Of a stretch of 48,916 bases of DNA, positions 1 to 10,900 are shown one piece after another (the stretch's first letter is position 1; every line of letters starts with the position of its first letter). The translations under genes were made by a program, and so were the position numbers. The stretch is taken from contig JASAOO010003372.1 of assembly GCA_030849075.1 (NCBI GenBank), positions 1-48,916 on the forward strand. The letters run 5' to 3'. The notes below the pieces were generated by a model. That model made no database searches, had not been told where the DNA came from, and worked only from the letters and a program-made list of their open reading frames with translations. Origin of the DNA: Zelonia costaricensis. Its lineage: Eukaryota; Euglenozoa; Kinetoplastea; Trypanosomatida; Trypanosomatidae.

Positions 1-122
1 CGGGTTCGCGAGTGCGGCGGTCCTCCACCAGAAGCAATGCAGCCGTGCCGCACGAGCTTCGTAGACGGTGGTGCTGTTTCTCCTTTCCCGCCGTCAAGAC
101 AAGTGCAGAAAAAGGGAGAAGA
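1..122. repeat. direct repeat, copy A
   Basis: Positions 1-122 match 1675-1796 with only two visible substitutions (near 58 and 81). The match begins at the window edge, so the true left limit is unknown. Past position 122 copy A runs into an A-tract, whereas the other copy jumps to sequence otherwise found at 1498. Confidence 0.9.
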
Positions 123-306
123 AAAAAAAAAAGCGAACTGGCTTCACTCTGCGGCCGTCACGCGGCGGCGCGCACGCCTGCAGGTCCTGTGCCGGACAAC
201 AGGCTTACACTTCCCGAACCACGTCTTCCTTGCGACGAGGAAGCCGAGGATAGACTGGAAAATGCGCAGCGGTCTTGTGCGCGGCACGCACGCAGGAAGC
301 GAGGCA

Positions 307-337
307 GGGGGGGGGGGGGGGCGGGGCGGGGGGCGGG
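307..337 (+). other. potential G-quadruplex (plus strand)
   Basis: A run of fifteen G is followed by blocks of four, six and three G, each separated by a single C. This meets the G-quadruplex consensus with one-base loops. It lies on the non-template (plus) side of a minus-strand transcription unit, so the RNA would carry the C-rich complement. Any role is inference. Confidence 0.5.
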
Positions 338-1497
338 CAAACGCAGGCAGGGGGGAGTCAGGAGGGAGGGAGGGGGGAAGGAAGCAGGGAACGCACCGCA
401 AAGGCAAGCGGAGAAAAAAGAAGCAATCACCTGACGCATGGGAAGTGCATGCGGTGGTGTCAAGCGAGCGACTCAACAAGACTAGAGAAAGGGCGCGGGC
501 AAACGCATCAAATAAACGAAAAGAGTCGACTTGGACCGCTCCTCTCTTCTGCTTCACCTCTTAAAGTGGGTGCGAGGCGTCCCGCAGCACGGCGCCGCCG
601 CCGCCGAACGCACGCGGCCTCGGCATCGCGTTCGACATATCTTCGTTGTGTGAATGCGCGAGCGATAGTGATAGTCTGGAGGGAAAACAAGACCCGAGCT
701 GAAGCCAAAGAAGAAGAGACAAACGCCAGCTTGACAGCGACGGTTGGGAGTGTGCTCCTTTCATTTGTGTGGTGGTGTCTCGCGGACACGCGCGCGCGTG
801 CGATAGTGTCAAAGAGAAGTGCAGTCTCTTGCGGTGGAGTGCCCAAGTGTGCACCTCACCTTGTCCGACATCGGCCTCTTGCCGTGGTGAGATCGAGACG
901 AAGAGCACGGTGCGACAGGAGCTACTGCCGCAGAAAAGGCACGCTGGAGGGCGTGACACCCCGGTTAGAGCACATACACAAACACACGTTAGGCAGAGAC
1001 AACAGCTGAAAGCGAAGAGGGGAAAGAAAGGCCACGCGCTAACTCAGCAGCTCACAAGTCTGGAGAAAAGAACGACAACAGGCTCACGCCAGCACAGCAG
1101 CGAACATCCACTGCGATGAACAGGAAAGGAAAGAGAAAAGGAAAAAGAAACGAGAGAGCAAAGGACGTTCAGGAAGGCGGAGGATAAACCTCCAACAAAC
1201 CACCAAGGTCATAAGAGCAGAGAGAGACGTGTTCTCTTTCTTTCCCCGTTTTTCTCTCTTTTCTTGTCACTCTTTCTAGGCAAGGGACGCGGTGAACGTT
1301 GTGCGTCAGACACGTCTTCGGCCTCCGTCCCGTGCGAGAGCCCGCAAAGGACAGACCTCCGTTTTTCGTTTATATTTTTTTGGCGGAGCGGGGTGGGGCA
1401 GAGCACAGCAAACGAAGTGGGACACGAGGAGGATTGGTTTCAGCCCACCTGTAGGAGATTCGCACAGGGACGTGTGCCCTAGAAAGAGGAGGGGGGA

Positions 1498-1613
1498 GAG
1501 AAGAGGCTGCGCTCCCACCGCAAGGGGAAGAGAGGGGGGAGGAGGCGGCAACGCGAACAAAGAGAAGAGGGGGAGGCAGTGGAGGTGAAGGAGAGAACTC
1601 AATCTTCAAGCAA
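1498..1613. repeat. direct repeat, copy C
   Basis: Positions 1498-1613 match 1790-1905 at a constant offset of 292 with a few substitutions (for example an ATC/GTA difference near 1602). The copy ends exactly at the unknown base at 1614, which suggests it is a contig end whose overlap with the next contig was not merged. Confidence 0.9.
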
Positions 1614-1614
1614 N
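1614..1614. other. single unknown base (probable contig join)
   Basis: One N sits between two stretches that are both repeated a short way to the right. This is what an unresolved join between overlapping contigs looks like. The matching position in the other copy is G at 1906, so the base may simply be G, or the N may stand for a gap of unknown size. Confidence 0.8.
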
Positions 1615-1674
1615 CGCGCGTGTAGCGGGCGCAGAAAACGAGCAGCAGAGACTGAGCGCGCGAGCGAGCGGGCA

Positions 1675-1905
1675 CGGGTTCGCGAGTGCGGCGGTCCTCC
1701 ACCAGAAGCAATGCAGCCGTGCCGCACGAGCTGCGTAGACGGTGGTGCTGTTTCCCCTTTCCCGCCGTCAAGACAAGTGCAGAAAAAGGGAGAAGAGGCT
1801 GCGCTCCCACCGCAAGGGGAAGAGAGGGGGGAGGAGGCGGCAACGCGAACAAAGAGAAGAGGAGGAGGCAGTGGAGGTGAAGGAGAGAACTCAGTATTCA
1901 AGCAA
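1675..1905. repeat. hybrid repeat copy with internal 1382-base deletion
   Basis: The left part (1675-1796) equals 1-122 and the right part (1790-1905) equals 1498-1613. The two halves overlap by seven bases, GAGAAGA, which occur at 116-122 and 1498-1504. This copy is therefore the sequence 1-1613 with 1382 bases removed between two GAGAAGA motifs. It may be a real deletion allele, a partial tandem duplication or a misassembly. Confidence 0.8.
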
Positions 1906-2982
1906 GCGGGCGGGGCGGGGGGGGGGGACCAGAAGAGACAGGTGGTGGGTGTGTGGAAGAGAAGCAAGGCGGCGGCCATCGCAAAGCCAAACGGAGCATA
2001 CATGAAGCGACTTGGTGAAAAGGGAAATGGTACATAACGAAGGCCTTGGCGACGCCGATGCGCGAGCCGGGGAACAGAAGGCGGGAACACACGCACATTG
2101 GGCTCACACGCACACGCCCACCTACACGTACACGCCAAGCGGTGAAGCCCACACCGTAGGAAGGGTACGGAGGAGAGCAGCGGGCAGCGGTACTCTTCAC
2201 AGAGAGCTGCAGAAAAGCAAAGAAGAAACACGCAGAGCAAGGGATCAGCAGGGAGAAGGGTAGCGGGAGGGGAGCTGATGGGGGAAAGGTAGGGCGGCGA
2301 CCTGTTCGGAAGGCGGCGGAGCCCACGAAGACCGGAATAGGAAAAAAGGCAAAACAAAAGACGCGGACACGCAGAGCAGAAACACACGAAAGCAGAAAAC
2401 AGGTTCCAGTGACAAGGCGCAAACGGGCGCAGACAAATACACACAAAGAATCACACAAAACCAAAGAAACACAACGATGAGAAGACTCTAGAAAGGGAAA
2501 TAAAAGAAACGACCAGCGGGGGTGGGGTGAGGGTGAACAAGCCACAAACACAAACACAACACACACACTTGACTGTGCACGGGGTGTGCTCCTTCACCCT
2601 GGGCGTTTCGCTTCTCTGCGTGCCGGCGTGCGAGCATACGTGAGCACGGGAGGAGGGGGGCGAGAGGAGACTCTCTCCATGGGTACGGCAACACCACGAA
2701 CGGACGGGGAAAGATCGAGCTTTCTCTCAGCTCAGAGGCACACCATCGGACGGTGCACCTGCGCAATGAGCCCACACAGAGAGAGGGAGAGCGAATCGTG
2801 AAGACGGCGGGCAGAGCCGCGCATTGCGAAAGGTGAAGCATAAGCACCCGCACCACCGGGCAGCACGACGGCGTCGGTGCTCTGCTCGAGCAGAACTTCC
2901 TGCCCTTGCCGATGGATCACTCGTACATGCACACACAACCGCACCCGCTCCACGTTCCACTTCTCCCGCTGTGCTGCCTCGA

Positions 2983-5900
2983 TCACTGGCGATGGCGCAC
3001 GGAGAGAACCTCGACGAACTCGACGAAGTCGTCGAAGCTGACGAAGTGGTGCAGCGGGTACAGGGAGCGGTAGTCGATGTAGTCCTCCGGCCGCAGCAGC
3101 AGGCCCAGCTCGCCCCAGTTCAGCACATGGTGCCCGTTCGACGACGTCTCCGCCATCGCCATGTAGGCGGCGCAGCACTCGGTGAGGTCGCCCATGCGGC
3201 TGCTCGGTGGGTGATGGAAAAGGTGGTACAGCAGCTCCCGGTAGTGGTCGTCCGCCGTGGCGCTGCCGTGGGAGGCGCTCAGCTGCGACCGCCGCGCCGG
3301 CGACGACGGAAGGGAGAGATTGCGTTGGTCACCAGAGAGGCTGACGCTGCCGTTGAGGGCACCGCCGCCGCTGCCGCTGACGCTGCGGGAGAGGCGGAGA
3401 AGGGCGCTGTCGCTGGATATCTGCGATCCGCTCATCGCGTCGAAGAGGCCGCTTGTGGAGCGCTGCGAGAAGGACATGTCCGGCAGTGGCGGCGTCGACG
3501 TGCTGGCCTCCCACGGTGACGGCGGCGGCGACGAGGCGGCCGGCAACTGCGACTTTGCGGGACGGCGCAGCTGCAGGAGTCCGCTCGTGCCACGCACCCC
3601 GCTGCGGTGGTCCGCGCGGGAGCCGGCGGCGAACCAGCTGCCGTTGCCCGTCGCCTGACGCGGCGTCGAGGGCCGCGACTCCGCCTCTCCCGACGCCGCC
3701 ACGGCACCAAAGGACAGCGTCAGTGCGAGCGGCGGCAGTCCAAACATGCCGCGACCGGCGGGCGAGGTCACTTCGGTGAGGGAGTCGGTGCAGCTCCACG
3801 CATCCGCGTTTGGCAGCGACTCAATGACGCGCCCTCGCGGCGTCGCCGTCGTCGACGCAGGGTACGCATTGCTGTTCTGGCCGTTGTGTTGCACCACATC
3901 ACGACACTTGCGGTTCACCCAGCCCACCAACTTCCCCAGATGCGACTGCGGCACCTTCACCGCCGCCGCCGCCGCCGTGCTGCTTGGCACAGTGATCGGC
4001 TCAGGGAACAGCGCCTCCTTCAGTGCCCAGGCGGAGTGCGGTGCTGCGGGGCCGACGCGGCTGCCGGAGTCGGAGACGTTGAGGGAGAGGCTGTCACGGC
4101 TGTCAGGGCTGCGGCGGCCGACCAGCGCCGCCATCGCGGCAGAATCGCTGGTGGCGTCCTCGTTGCAGCCGTCGCTGGCGCTGCTGCAGCTGGTGTCCTG
4201 CGCCGCTATGGGCACCGCCATAGCCGGGTCCTCTGGCAGCAGCGACGGGTGCAGCAGGAGTTCGGTCGGGGCTGCGAGGGTGCCGCGCCGCTGCGAGCGC
4301 ACAAGCGGCGGCGACGACGGAGAGCCGATGTGCGAGCAGGAGGACAGCAGCGGCGGCGACGCGGCGATCGCGAAGGAGTGGCTGCCGGCGTGCTGCGACA
4401 CAGGGAGCGAGGTGAAGTGGCCGCTGTTGGCTTCTCCCTCCCTCACTGTGTCGGCGAGGGCAAGCGAGGTGGCTGAGCCGGTCTGGCGTCGCAGGAGCGC
4501 CTCATCCAGCACGGCTGAGGTGCCGCTGTCGGCGTCGTCTTGCGGTGCCCAGTCGACTGCAACGCCCGCAGCTGCGCTGTGCCCGTCGCGGGAGCCGAGC
4601 AGCCCGGTGGCGGAGGCCGGCAGCTGGGTGGAGTGGCTGGCGTCGAGCTCGGCGGCGGAGTCAAGGTGCTCATCGGTCGCGTGGTCGGGCAGCGGCAAGG
4701 CGTGCGGAGGCACACGGCCCAGGGGCACAACCAGGATGACATCGGCGGTCGGCATCCATGTGGCCCTCTGCGACGGCGGTGGCGGTGGGGGCCCCGCCGC
4801 GGGGCCGGCGCTCATCAGCTCCGCTACCGCAGGCAGCGTGGTGCCGGCTGCGTTTGTGCTTGCATCCAGTGCGCTCCTGTCCTCGCCGCACCGCATGGGA
4901 TCGCGATGGCTGTGCGAGGCAAAGCTGCTGCCGCCGCGCTCGAGGTGCTCGTCCTCAGCCGAGCACACGTCCTCGCCGAGGGGTGCGTTGATGGAAGCGG
5001 CGAGCGGCACCGTGGTAGCCGAACTGCCCCGACCCGGGGTGGCGAGGGACAGCCGCTGGAGGAGAAGCGGCATCGAGGCGGAGGCGGTGGAAGTGGAGGA
5101 GCCGTGGCGCGACGGCACCAGGTGCGCCACGTACTGGGGAATCGTGCTGGAGAGCATCTGCGTGGCGGAGTTGCGCTGCCGGCACCCGTCCACGGAGGTC
5201 GTCTCCCACGACTGCGACACGCCCTTGGCCCCCTGCGCCGTCGCGGCAGCGGCAGCGACCTCGCCGAAGCCCATACCGGGCTGCCACTGCGAGCCCAGGC
5301 TGGCGAAGTACTGCTCTGCGGAGAGGATGTTGCCGGTGCCAGGCACGACGCCGTCAGGGGCGGGTGCTGCTTGGCTACCGTGACTGGCCGAGAAGGGCAG
5401 CGAAGGCCACGCGTTGTCTGACAGCGACGACAGCTCGTGCGCGCCACGGGAGCCTCTCCTCTCCGTAGGCAACAGAGGACCAGCTGCCTCCGACGTGCTG
5501 TCCGCGCTACCATGCGGCAGTGGCGCGCCACCCTCGAGTTCCGTGCTGCGGGGCAGCACCGTGCCGTCGGCCGGCGCAGGCTGCATCGCGCTGCATTGCA
5601 GTGCGGTAGTCGTCGTAGTGGTGTGGTTGTCGGCGGCGTCCCTTGGGCCGTGCCCGAGAAAGGGCAGCGTGCCGCGCCGCTTGAGAAGGTTGAAGGGGGC
5701 AGACGACATCGTGACGCCGTCCACCGCATGGCGCTCCACGCTGCCGGCGTCGGGGCTCTGTTCCGGCTCCGCGCTCAGCGCGTAGGAGCCGTGCGGTGAG
5801 GTCGTGACGTGCACAGTGGAGCGACGGGAAGGCGGCGACGCTGCGACAGCGGCGCTCATCGAGTGGGGGCTGCCGCTGAGCTTCATGTTCGTCACACTGA

Positions 5901-6066
5901 AGCCGCGCGGTGGCGGCTCCATCGTGCTTGACGCGCGGCGGTAGATGGGTGCGCCATCGACGTCTTGGTCGGCAATGCTGCGGTCATTGCCGTTTCGGTC
6001 GCTGCCGACCGGCCGAAGCGGTGTGCAAAGGTCCAGCAGGGTGGGGAAACCACCGTGTTGGTTCAT
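2983..6066 (-). CDS. hypothetical protein, 1027 aa, largely disordered
   Basis: No known family is recognised. The start ATG (6064-6066) is preceded directly by CAG after a long pyrimidine tract, so it may be the first codon after the spliced leader. Most of the protein is low-complexity Ser, Ala, Pro and Thr with several poly-Ala and Pro runs (for example a seven-proline run near residue 430), and should be disordered. The last 90 residues or so are different: they are rich in His, Tyr, Phe and Leu, have little low complexity, and end in a Phe/Val/Glu-rich segment, so this is probably the only folded and conserved part. There is no signal peptide or membrane segment. It is the last gene of the cluster in this window, about 1.85 kb downstream of TERT. 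That it is a real gene rests on its length, G/C-rich third positions and position in the cluster; its function is unknown. Confidence 0.85.
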   Translation of the reverse strand: MNQHGGFPTLLDLCTPLRPVGSDRNGNDRSIADQDVDGAPIYRRASSTMEPPPRGFSVTNMKLSGSPHSMSAAVAASPPSRRSTVHVTTSPHGSYALSAEPEQSPDAGSVERHAVDGVTMSSAPFNLLKRRGTLPFLGHGPRDAADNHTTTTTTALQCSAMQPAPADGTVLPRSTELEGGAPLPHGSADSTSEAAGPLLPTERRGSRGAHELSSLSDNAWPSLPFSASHGSQAAPAPDGVVPGTGNILSAEQYFASLGSQWQPGMGFGEVAAAAATAQGAKGVSQSWETTSVDGCRQRNSATQMLSSTIPQYVAHLVPSRHGSSTSTASASMPLLLQRLSLATPGRGSSATTVPLAASINAPLGEDVCSAEDEHLERGGSSFASHSHRDPMRCGEDRSALDASTNAAGTTLPAVAELMSAGPAAGPPPPPPSQRATWMPTADVILVVPLGRVPPHALPLPDHATDEHLDSAAELDASHSTQLPASATGLLGSRDGHSAAAGVAVDWAPQDDADSGTSAVLDEALLRRQTGSATSLALADTVREGEANSGHFTSLPVSQHAGSHSFAIAASPPLLSSCSHIGSPSSPPLVRSQRRGTLAAPTELLLHPSLLPEDPAMAVPIAAQDTSCSSASDGCNEDATSDSAAMAALVGRRSPDSRDSLSLNVSDSGSRVGPAAPHSAWALKEALFPEPITVPSSTAAAAAVKVPQSHLGKLVGWVNRKCRDVVQHNGQNSNAYPASTTATPRGRVIESLPNADAWSCTDSLTEVTSPAGRGMFGLPPLALTLSFGAVAASGEAESRPSTPRQATGNGSWFAAGSRADHRSGVRGTSGLLQLRRPAKSQLPAASSPPPSPWEASTSTPPLPDMSFSQRSTSGLFDAMSGSQISSDSALLRLSRSVSGSGGGALNGSVSLSGDQRNLSLPSSPARRSQLSASHGSATADDHYRELLYHLFHHPPSSRMGDLTECCAAYMAMAETSSNGHHVLNWGELGLLLRPEDYIDYRSLYPLHHFVSFDDFVEFVEVLSVRHRQ

Positions 6067-6068
6067 CT
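6067..6068 (-). promoter_or_regulatory. candidate trans-splice acceptor AG next to the start codon
   Basis: On the minus strand a tract rich in C and T (complement of about 6075-6105) is followed by its first AG at 6068-6067, which touches the ATG at 6066. If used, the mRNA would consist of the spliced leader joined straight to AUG. Confidence 0.4.
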
Positions 6069-7919
6069 GCCGTCGGTGCGCAGAAGAGAAGAGAAAGGAG
6101 AAGGCGGGTAGGGGCCGCCGCTGCCTCGACGACTCTCCTGTGAAGAAGGGAATGCCACAAACAGATCACACAACACAACACAATATTGAGAAGGTGAAAA
6201 CACACAAAGGAAATGAGCGCGACAACAAGCACTGAAGATGCAATGCGTCAATACCACCAACGTACACACACACACAAGTGAAAGGAAACGGAGCTGAGAA
6301 ACGGAACAGGGAAGCGTAAAGAGGAGTGAGGTGGAGGAGGCGAAGAAAGGGGCAAACGCAGGAGGGAAGCTGAAAAGGTGGGAGGCTGGGGTCTTGAGAA
6401 ACCCAAATAAAGAGCGCTCGCAACACGGACGCGCTGTAACAGTCAATACATACAGGGGCTGAAGAGACGGCGTGGGGGTGGGGGAGGGAAGAAAGAAAAT
6501 AAAAAAGGAGCGGCGGTGCGTAGCAGGGTCGCCGTACTGTACAAACGGTGGAAGCGAACAAACACACAAGCAAAGGAAACAAGGAAGGGGAAGGGTATGG
6601 TGGGGAGGGGACCAGGGAAGAGCGAAGAAGTGCAGAAGACGGTGGCACCCCTCGAAGCTATTCCTTTCGTTCGTTTGTAAATAAGTCTCTCTCTCTCCCC
6701 CTTTGTGCGGGTGCAACCGAGGCAAGGCGTCGGCGGTGATGGTGCAGAGAGCGAAGCGAAGGGCAGAGTGGAAAGAGAAGGTTGAGGCGGAGAGGAAGTC
6801 CAAGAGGAAAGGGGGAGTGTGCACGACAGCTTGCCAAGGTGTGTGGCAAGCGGGGAGAAGGGGCCGGGTTAGGGGGGGGAAAGAGAGGTGAGGAAGAGGG
6901 GACGTCCGCGCGCCAACGTGTATGCTGTGCGTGAATGGAAGTGCCTGTGTCGCTGTTTGTGCGTCTGAGTGCGTGTGTGTCATGTGGGTGCGGGAGTCTG
7001 CGAAACGAAAAAAAAAGCCCAGTTAAGTCAGCGAGAAGGCGACGAGAAGGAGCTGGGTTAGTCGCAGTGCGCGAGGCACACGAGGAGACGTCGAGGGGAA
7101 GAGAGAGGAGGGGGGGGGGACAGTGTGCAGCAGCAAGAACAGGAGTGCCACGTCGATGAAGGACTCAACTGCGAGCGAGATGAATGTGATGTCAAGCGAG
7201 AGACTGAAAAGAAGGGGGAAAGGCAGAGGCGCGAAGGGGGGGGAGAGCCGAGACTGGATCGAACGGCGCCGGTCCCTGGAGTGGCCGAAGTACGCGAGTG
7301 GTGGGAAGTTGGACGGCGTCGGTGTAGGCGCGGGTAAAGCACGAAAAGCGGGGGTGCCACAGACGACGTGGTGTACCACGGCGAGTGCCAAACAAGAAGG
7401 GCAAGAAGAGTAGCGAGAGAGAGAGAAGCAGAGAGTAGCGATATTCTAAAACAAAAGGCCGTCACCTTGCTTGTTTGCTTCGATTCCCCATGAGGCGGAG
7501 AAATCGGAGGTCGTGATGAGCGCTGGCCTTGCGCTTTGGTCGCACCGGTGGTTTTCACCACTGTGCTGCCACTGACCCACTCTCCTGGCGCGTGGCCCGC
7601 TGTCTCTGCGGTGTCACAAGTACTTCCCGCAGGGTGGGCCACGCTCCGTCGGCGGAAGCTGTTGCACCTCGGTTCAACTGCGTCTCTGCAGCTCTTCTTG
7701 CTTGTTTTTTTTTTTTTTCGTGCGTACGTCGCACTTCTCTAGTGTGGTGCGATGTCATGGAGCAAACCGGGGAAATAAATGGGTAGCAGAGGCGCCGGTG
7801 TGCGCCATTCCAGAAGGCCGACAAGGGGCGCCACTGCACACAAACGACGGCGCGGTCGTCGGCACCCTTCCCGAAGCTCCAACAGCGACAGCAACGGAGA
7901 TCACACAGTCCCCAGTGAA
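6067..7919. other. intergenic region between TERT and the 1027-aa gene
   Basis: No convincing gene. The plus strand is purine-rich from about 6300 to 7440, giving long pyrimidine tracts in the transcript, and the last of them ends at the start of the 1027-aa gene. A run of fourteen T lies at 7705-7718. About 7440-7919, next to the TERT stop, has mixed composition and is probably the TERT 3' UTR. Confidence 0.7.
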
Positions 7920-10900
7920 TCAGAGTTGCGTGGCGTGCAGTGCGCTGGCGTGCATCGATGCCGGGCCGGCATCCGTCAGCAGCTCCACGATGTCGACGGC
8001 AGCTGCCGTTTCACAAGTTTGCCCACGGGCGGCGTGCAGGCACCGTCGCCACTGCGCCTCCACGTCTGCCGCCGCCCGCCACCAGAAGGAGCGTAGACTG
8101 CCGAGTACGTGCTTCCGCTGCCGCCGGCCCCGTCGACGTGCAGCCCTACCGCGCCTGTTCACCGACGCACGGTTGCTTCCGCGCCGCGCCCGATCCCGGC
8201 GCCGCCCGTGGTGCAGGACGGCCACCGCCGTGCAAGCGACAAGACGCCGCAGCTTCGCCTGCAGAGTGCGGTGCAGCGCTGTCACGACGCACGCCTGCAC
8301 CTCGGCCTCCGTCACGTCACACGCGGACTGGCGGGCGGCGAGGAAGCGCTGGTGGCCACGCAGGAGCTGCCACAGGCGCACGATGCACGCGGCAAGGGGG
8401 CGGCAGAGGAGCGCCGCTGGGGTGCGCGTGTGCGCTGCGGGCAGGGCCTCCTGCACCTTCGCCAGCACCACGCGGCTCCACAGAAGTCCCACTTCATAAA
8501 ACGTCTGCAGCTGTCGGGCTTTGGAGTTGAGGCGGCGGCACAGCGCCGTCGGGGCCACACGCATTCGCAACACAGCCAGGAAGCGCAGGGTGAAGTAGAG
8601 CGGTTCGCGGTCGCCGCGGTGGATGAGCCGCGGGTCGCCGACACGCAGCGACGTCAGCAGCGCGCTGATGCGGCCCCACTCCACACTCACCTCCAGCGTC
8701 GTGTCGTGCAGCAGAAGGCCGCACCAGGGCACGAGCGCACCACTTCCGCTGGACAGGGTGAGCTTACTCGGGTTGCTGACGTAGCCCACGGACGGCCAGC
8801 CGCGCTGCATGGCACGCAGGCAGCGCTGCGCGGCGACAGGAGACGCCGTGGCGACCAGAACGTCGTCGACGCGCCGCAGCAGCAGTGACCGCTCGACGTG
8901 CTCGCCCAGCACCCGTGAGAGCGCCACGTCGACGACGCTGGCAAAGAGGTGGTCGCACAGCAGCATCGCAACAGGGGAGCCCTGCACGATGCCAAGGTGC
9001 TGCTCCAGAAGCTGACTGCTCCCACCGGCGCCGCCGGTTTGCAGGGCAACGAGGTGGTGCTGCACGTGCTCACAAAGAAGGGCGCGCACGGCGGGGCCGG
9101 AGATGCCGCGCGTCGCTCGGCTCCTAGTGCCGCGCCCGTCGCCTCTCTCCAGCCCGCTTTCCTCCTCCTCCTCCCAGTAGATGTGGCCGCGTGGGATGCG
9201 CACGAGTCGACCCTCATCAACGTCGGCGGACGGCACAGTTCGCGAAACGCAGCTGCGGCGGAACAGCGCGTGCGTAGGCAACTCGGCTGCGCCTGCACAC
9301 TTGTGCAGGTCCTCCCGCTCGAGTGCCTGCAGGGCGGTGAAGCGGAGCACACGGTAGGTGTCGTGCGGCACGAGAGAAGCCACGGCAGCCATGACGCGAC
9401 CCTGCGGCAGACTGTCATAGCAGCGAGACGCATCGCATCGAACAAGGGTCACGCCCGCCGCGCAGAGAGTAGGGCTGTGGGGCGAAGGGCCTGCGCCTCG
9501 AGCCCCCACCACCCATGCCTCTTGCGATTCCTGCCCTCCTAAAGACGCCCGTACGTCTTCGGTGAAGCTGCGCAGCTCGGCGTACTCGTCCTGGTGCGAC
9601 AGGTTGCTGAGTCGCGGCAGTCCGTCGCCCACTCGCTGCGCCTCCACCCCGCTCACCAGACAGCGCAGGGCGTCCTGCATGGCGCCCTTGTGCGGCGCGT
9701 GCGGTGCCGACGCCGTCTGAACGCGCCGCTGGCGACGGTACTGCCGGCGGAGGCGCTCCCGCCGTGTTTGCACCCAGCGCAGCATCGTCGCGGTTGTCGG
9801 CGGCAGCGCCGGCGCCGTCCCGTCACGGCCGCCGCCGAGCCGATCCAGCAGGCGCACCACGCACGCCGCGCGGCTGTACGGGCTCGGCGAGCCGCGCGCC
9901 ACCTCGCGCAGCGATCGCAACGAGGCGCTCCGCACGACGGCGATGGGCCGCAACTTGCTGCGGTCCGGGCGAAAGCGGATGCCAGCGTAGAGGCACGACG
10001 GCTTCCCACTGCGGGTGGCCAGAGTGGCACGTGCGCCGCGCCGCGACACCTGCCTCGCGGTACGCACCGCACGCCAAGCCTCGTCCTGCCGTTGGGCCCG
10101 ACTGCCGTGGGCGTCATCACCGCCACACCCCGCGGCGATGTCTGGCACGGCTGAAGCGGCTTGCCCAGAGCCCGCTCGCGTGCGGCGCAGCTCGCGACGC
10201 ACCAGCCGCCGCCAGACCAGCGTCGGGAAGAAAAGCAACTCGTGTGCGTTCTTGGAGCCCCACGTCACCGAGAACGCAGCTCGCACAAGAAACGGGAGCA
10301 CGTCCTGCGTGAGGAAGAGCGCGAACTGCATCCAGATTCTCTGCTGGGTCTGCGAGCGCTCACGACGCGCATGACGTGCAGCGGAAGAAGACGATGGCGA
10401 GGAGCCGCGTGCCGTGTAGAAGCCGCGCAGCCACGGCACCTGCGCCACTGGCACGCCATCCAGGAAGCGCGCCACCGGGTATGCCGCGTGTCGACCGGCG
10501 CGCAGCCACCCACGCACCGCCGACAGCAGTGCCGTCAGCACCCGCTCACTCGCGGCCTCGTCAACACCCCAAAAGGGAAGAAGGTCCGGAGCAGCAGTAG
10601 CTGCACCATCTGCGCTCGCGTCCGCTGACGGGGACCACCGCAGCGTGGAAAGCAGCGTGCGTAGGTACGAGAGAACGACGCCTACGGGGGCAGCCAGCCG
10701 CTGCACATTCCACGGCTCCGCGCCGCGCTCCTGCTGGTGCAGCGCCGCCTCGAGGTGGCCGACGTGGGCCAGGGCGGCGCCACGGAGGTCGAGACGGCTG
10801 CACTGATCCACGGCACACGTCAGCACGCGGCAGAGGTGCGACGCAACATCAAAGCGGGAGCGTCGAGTCGTCGCCGCGCCGCTGCCTCCAGTCGGCGGCC

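Larger units (their letters stand above)
1..2982. other. gene-free left flank (3' side of the 1027-aa gene)
   Basis: No reading frame here looks like a gene: the frames are short, repetitive in Arg/Gly/Pro, and shift constantly. The stretch should hold the 3' UTR of the gene at 2983-6066 and the intergenic and 5' UTR sequence of the next gene beyond the window. The plus strand is strongly purine-rich (about 100-560, 1000-1250, 1480-1930), as expected of polypyrimidine tracts on a minus-strand transcript. It also holds a G-quadruplex-capable run, two sets of direct repeats and a single N, described separately. Confidence 0.75.

Noticed and set aside
1599..2444. 281-aa minus-strand frame with Cys and Phe clusters
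   Set aside because: It crosses the unknown base at 1614 and the repeated segment, and its composition is that of translated UTR.
3746..5383. 545-aa open frame on the plus strand
   Set aside because: Antisense to the 1027-aa gene; Ser/Ala-rich low complexity, and it would contradict the single-strand gene cluster.
7668..7690. tRNA-like B-box (GGTTCAACTGC)
   Set aside because: The end of the box does not fit the consensus and no cloverleaf or A-box could be built around it.
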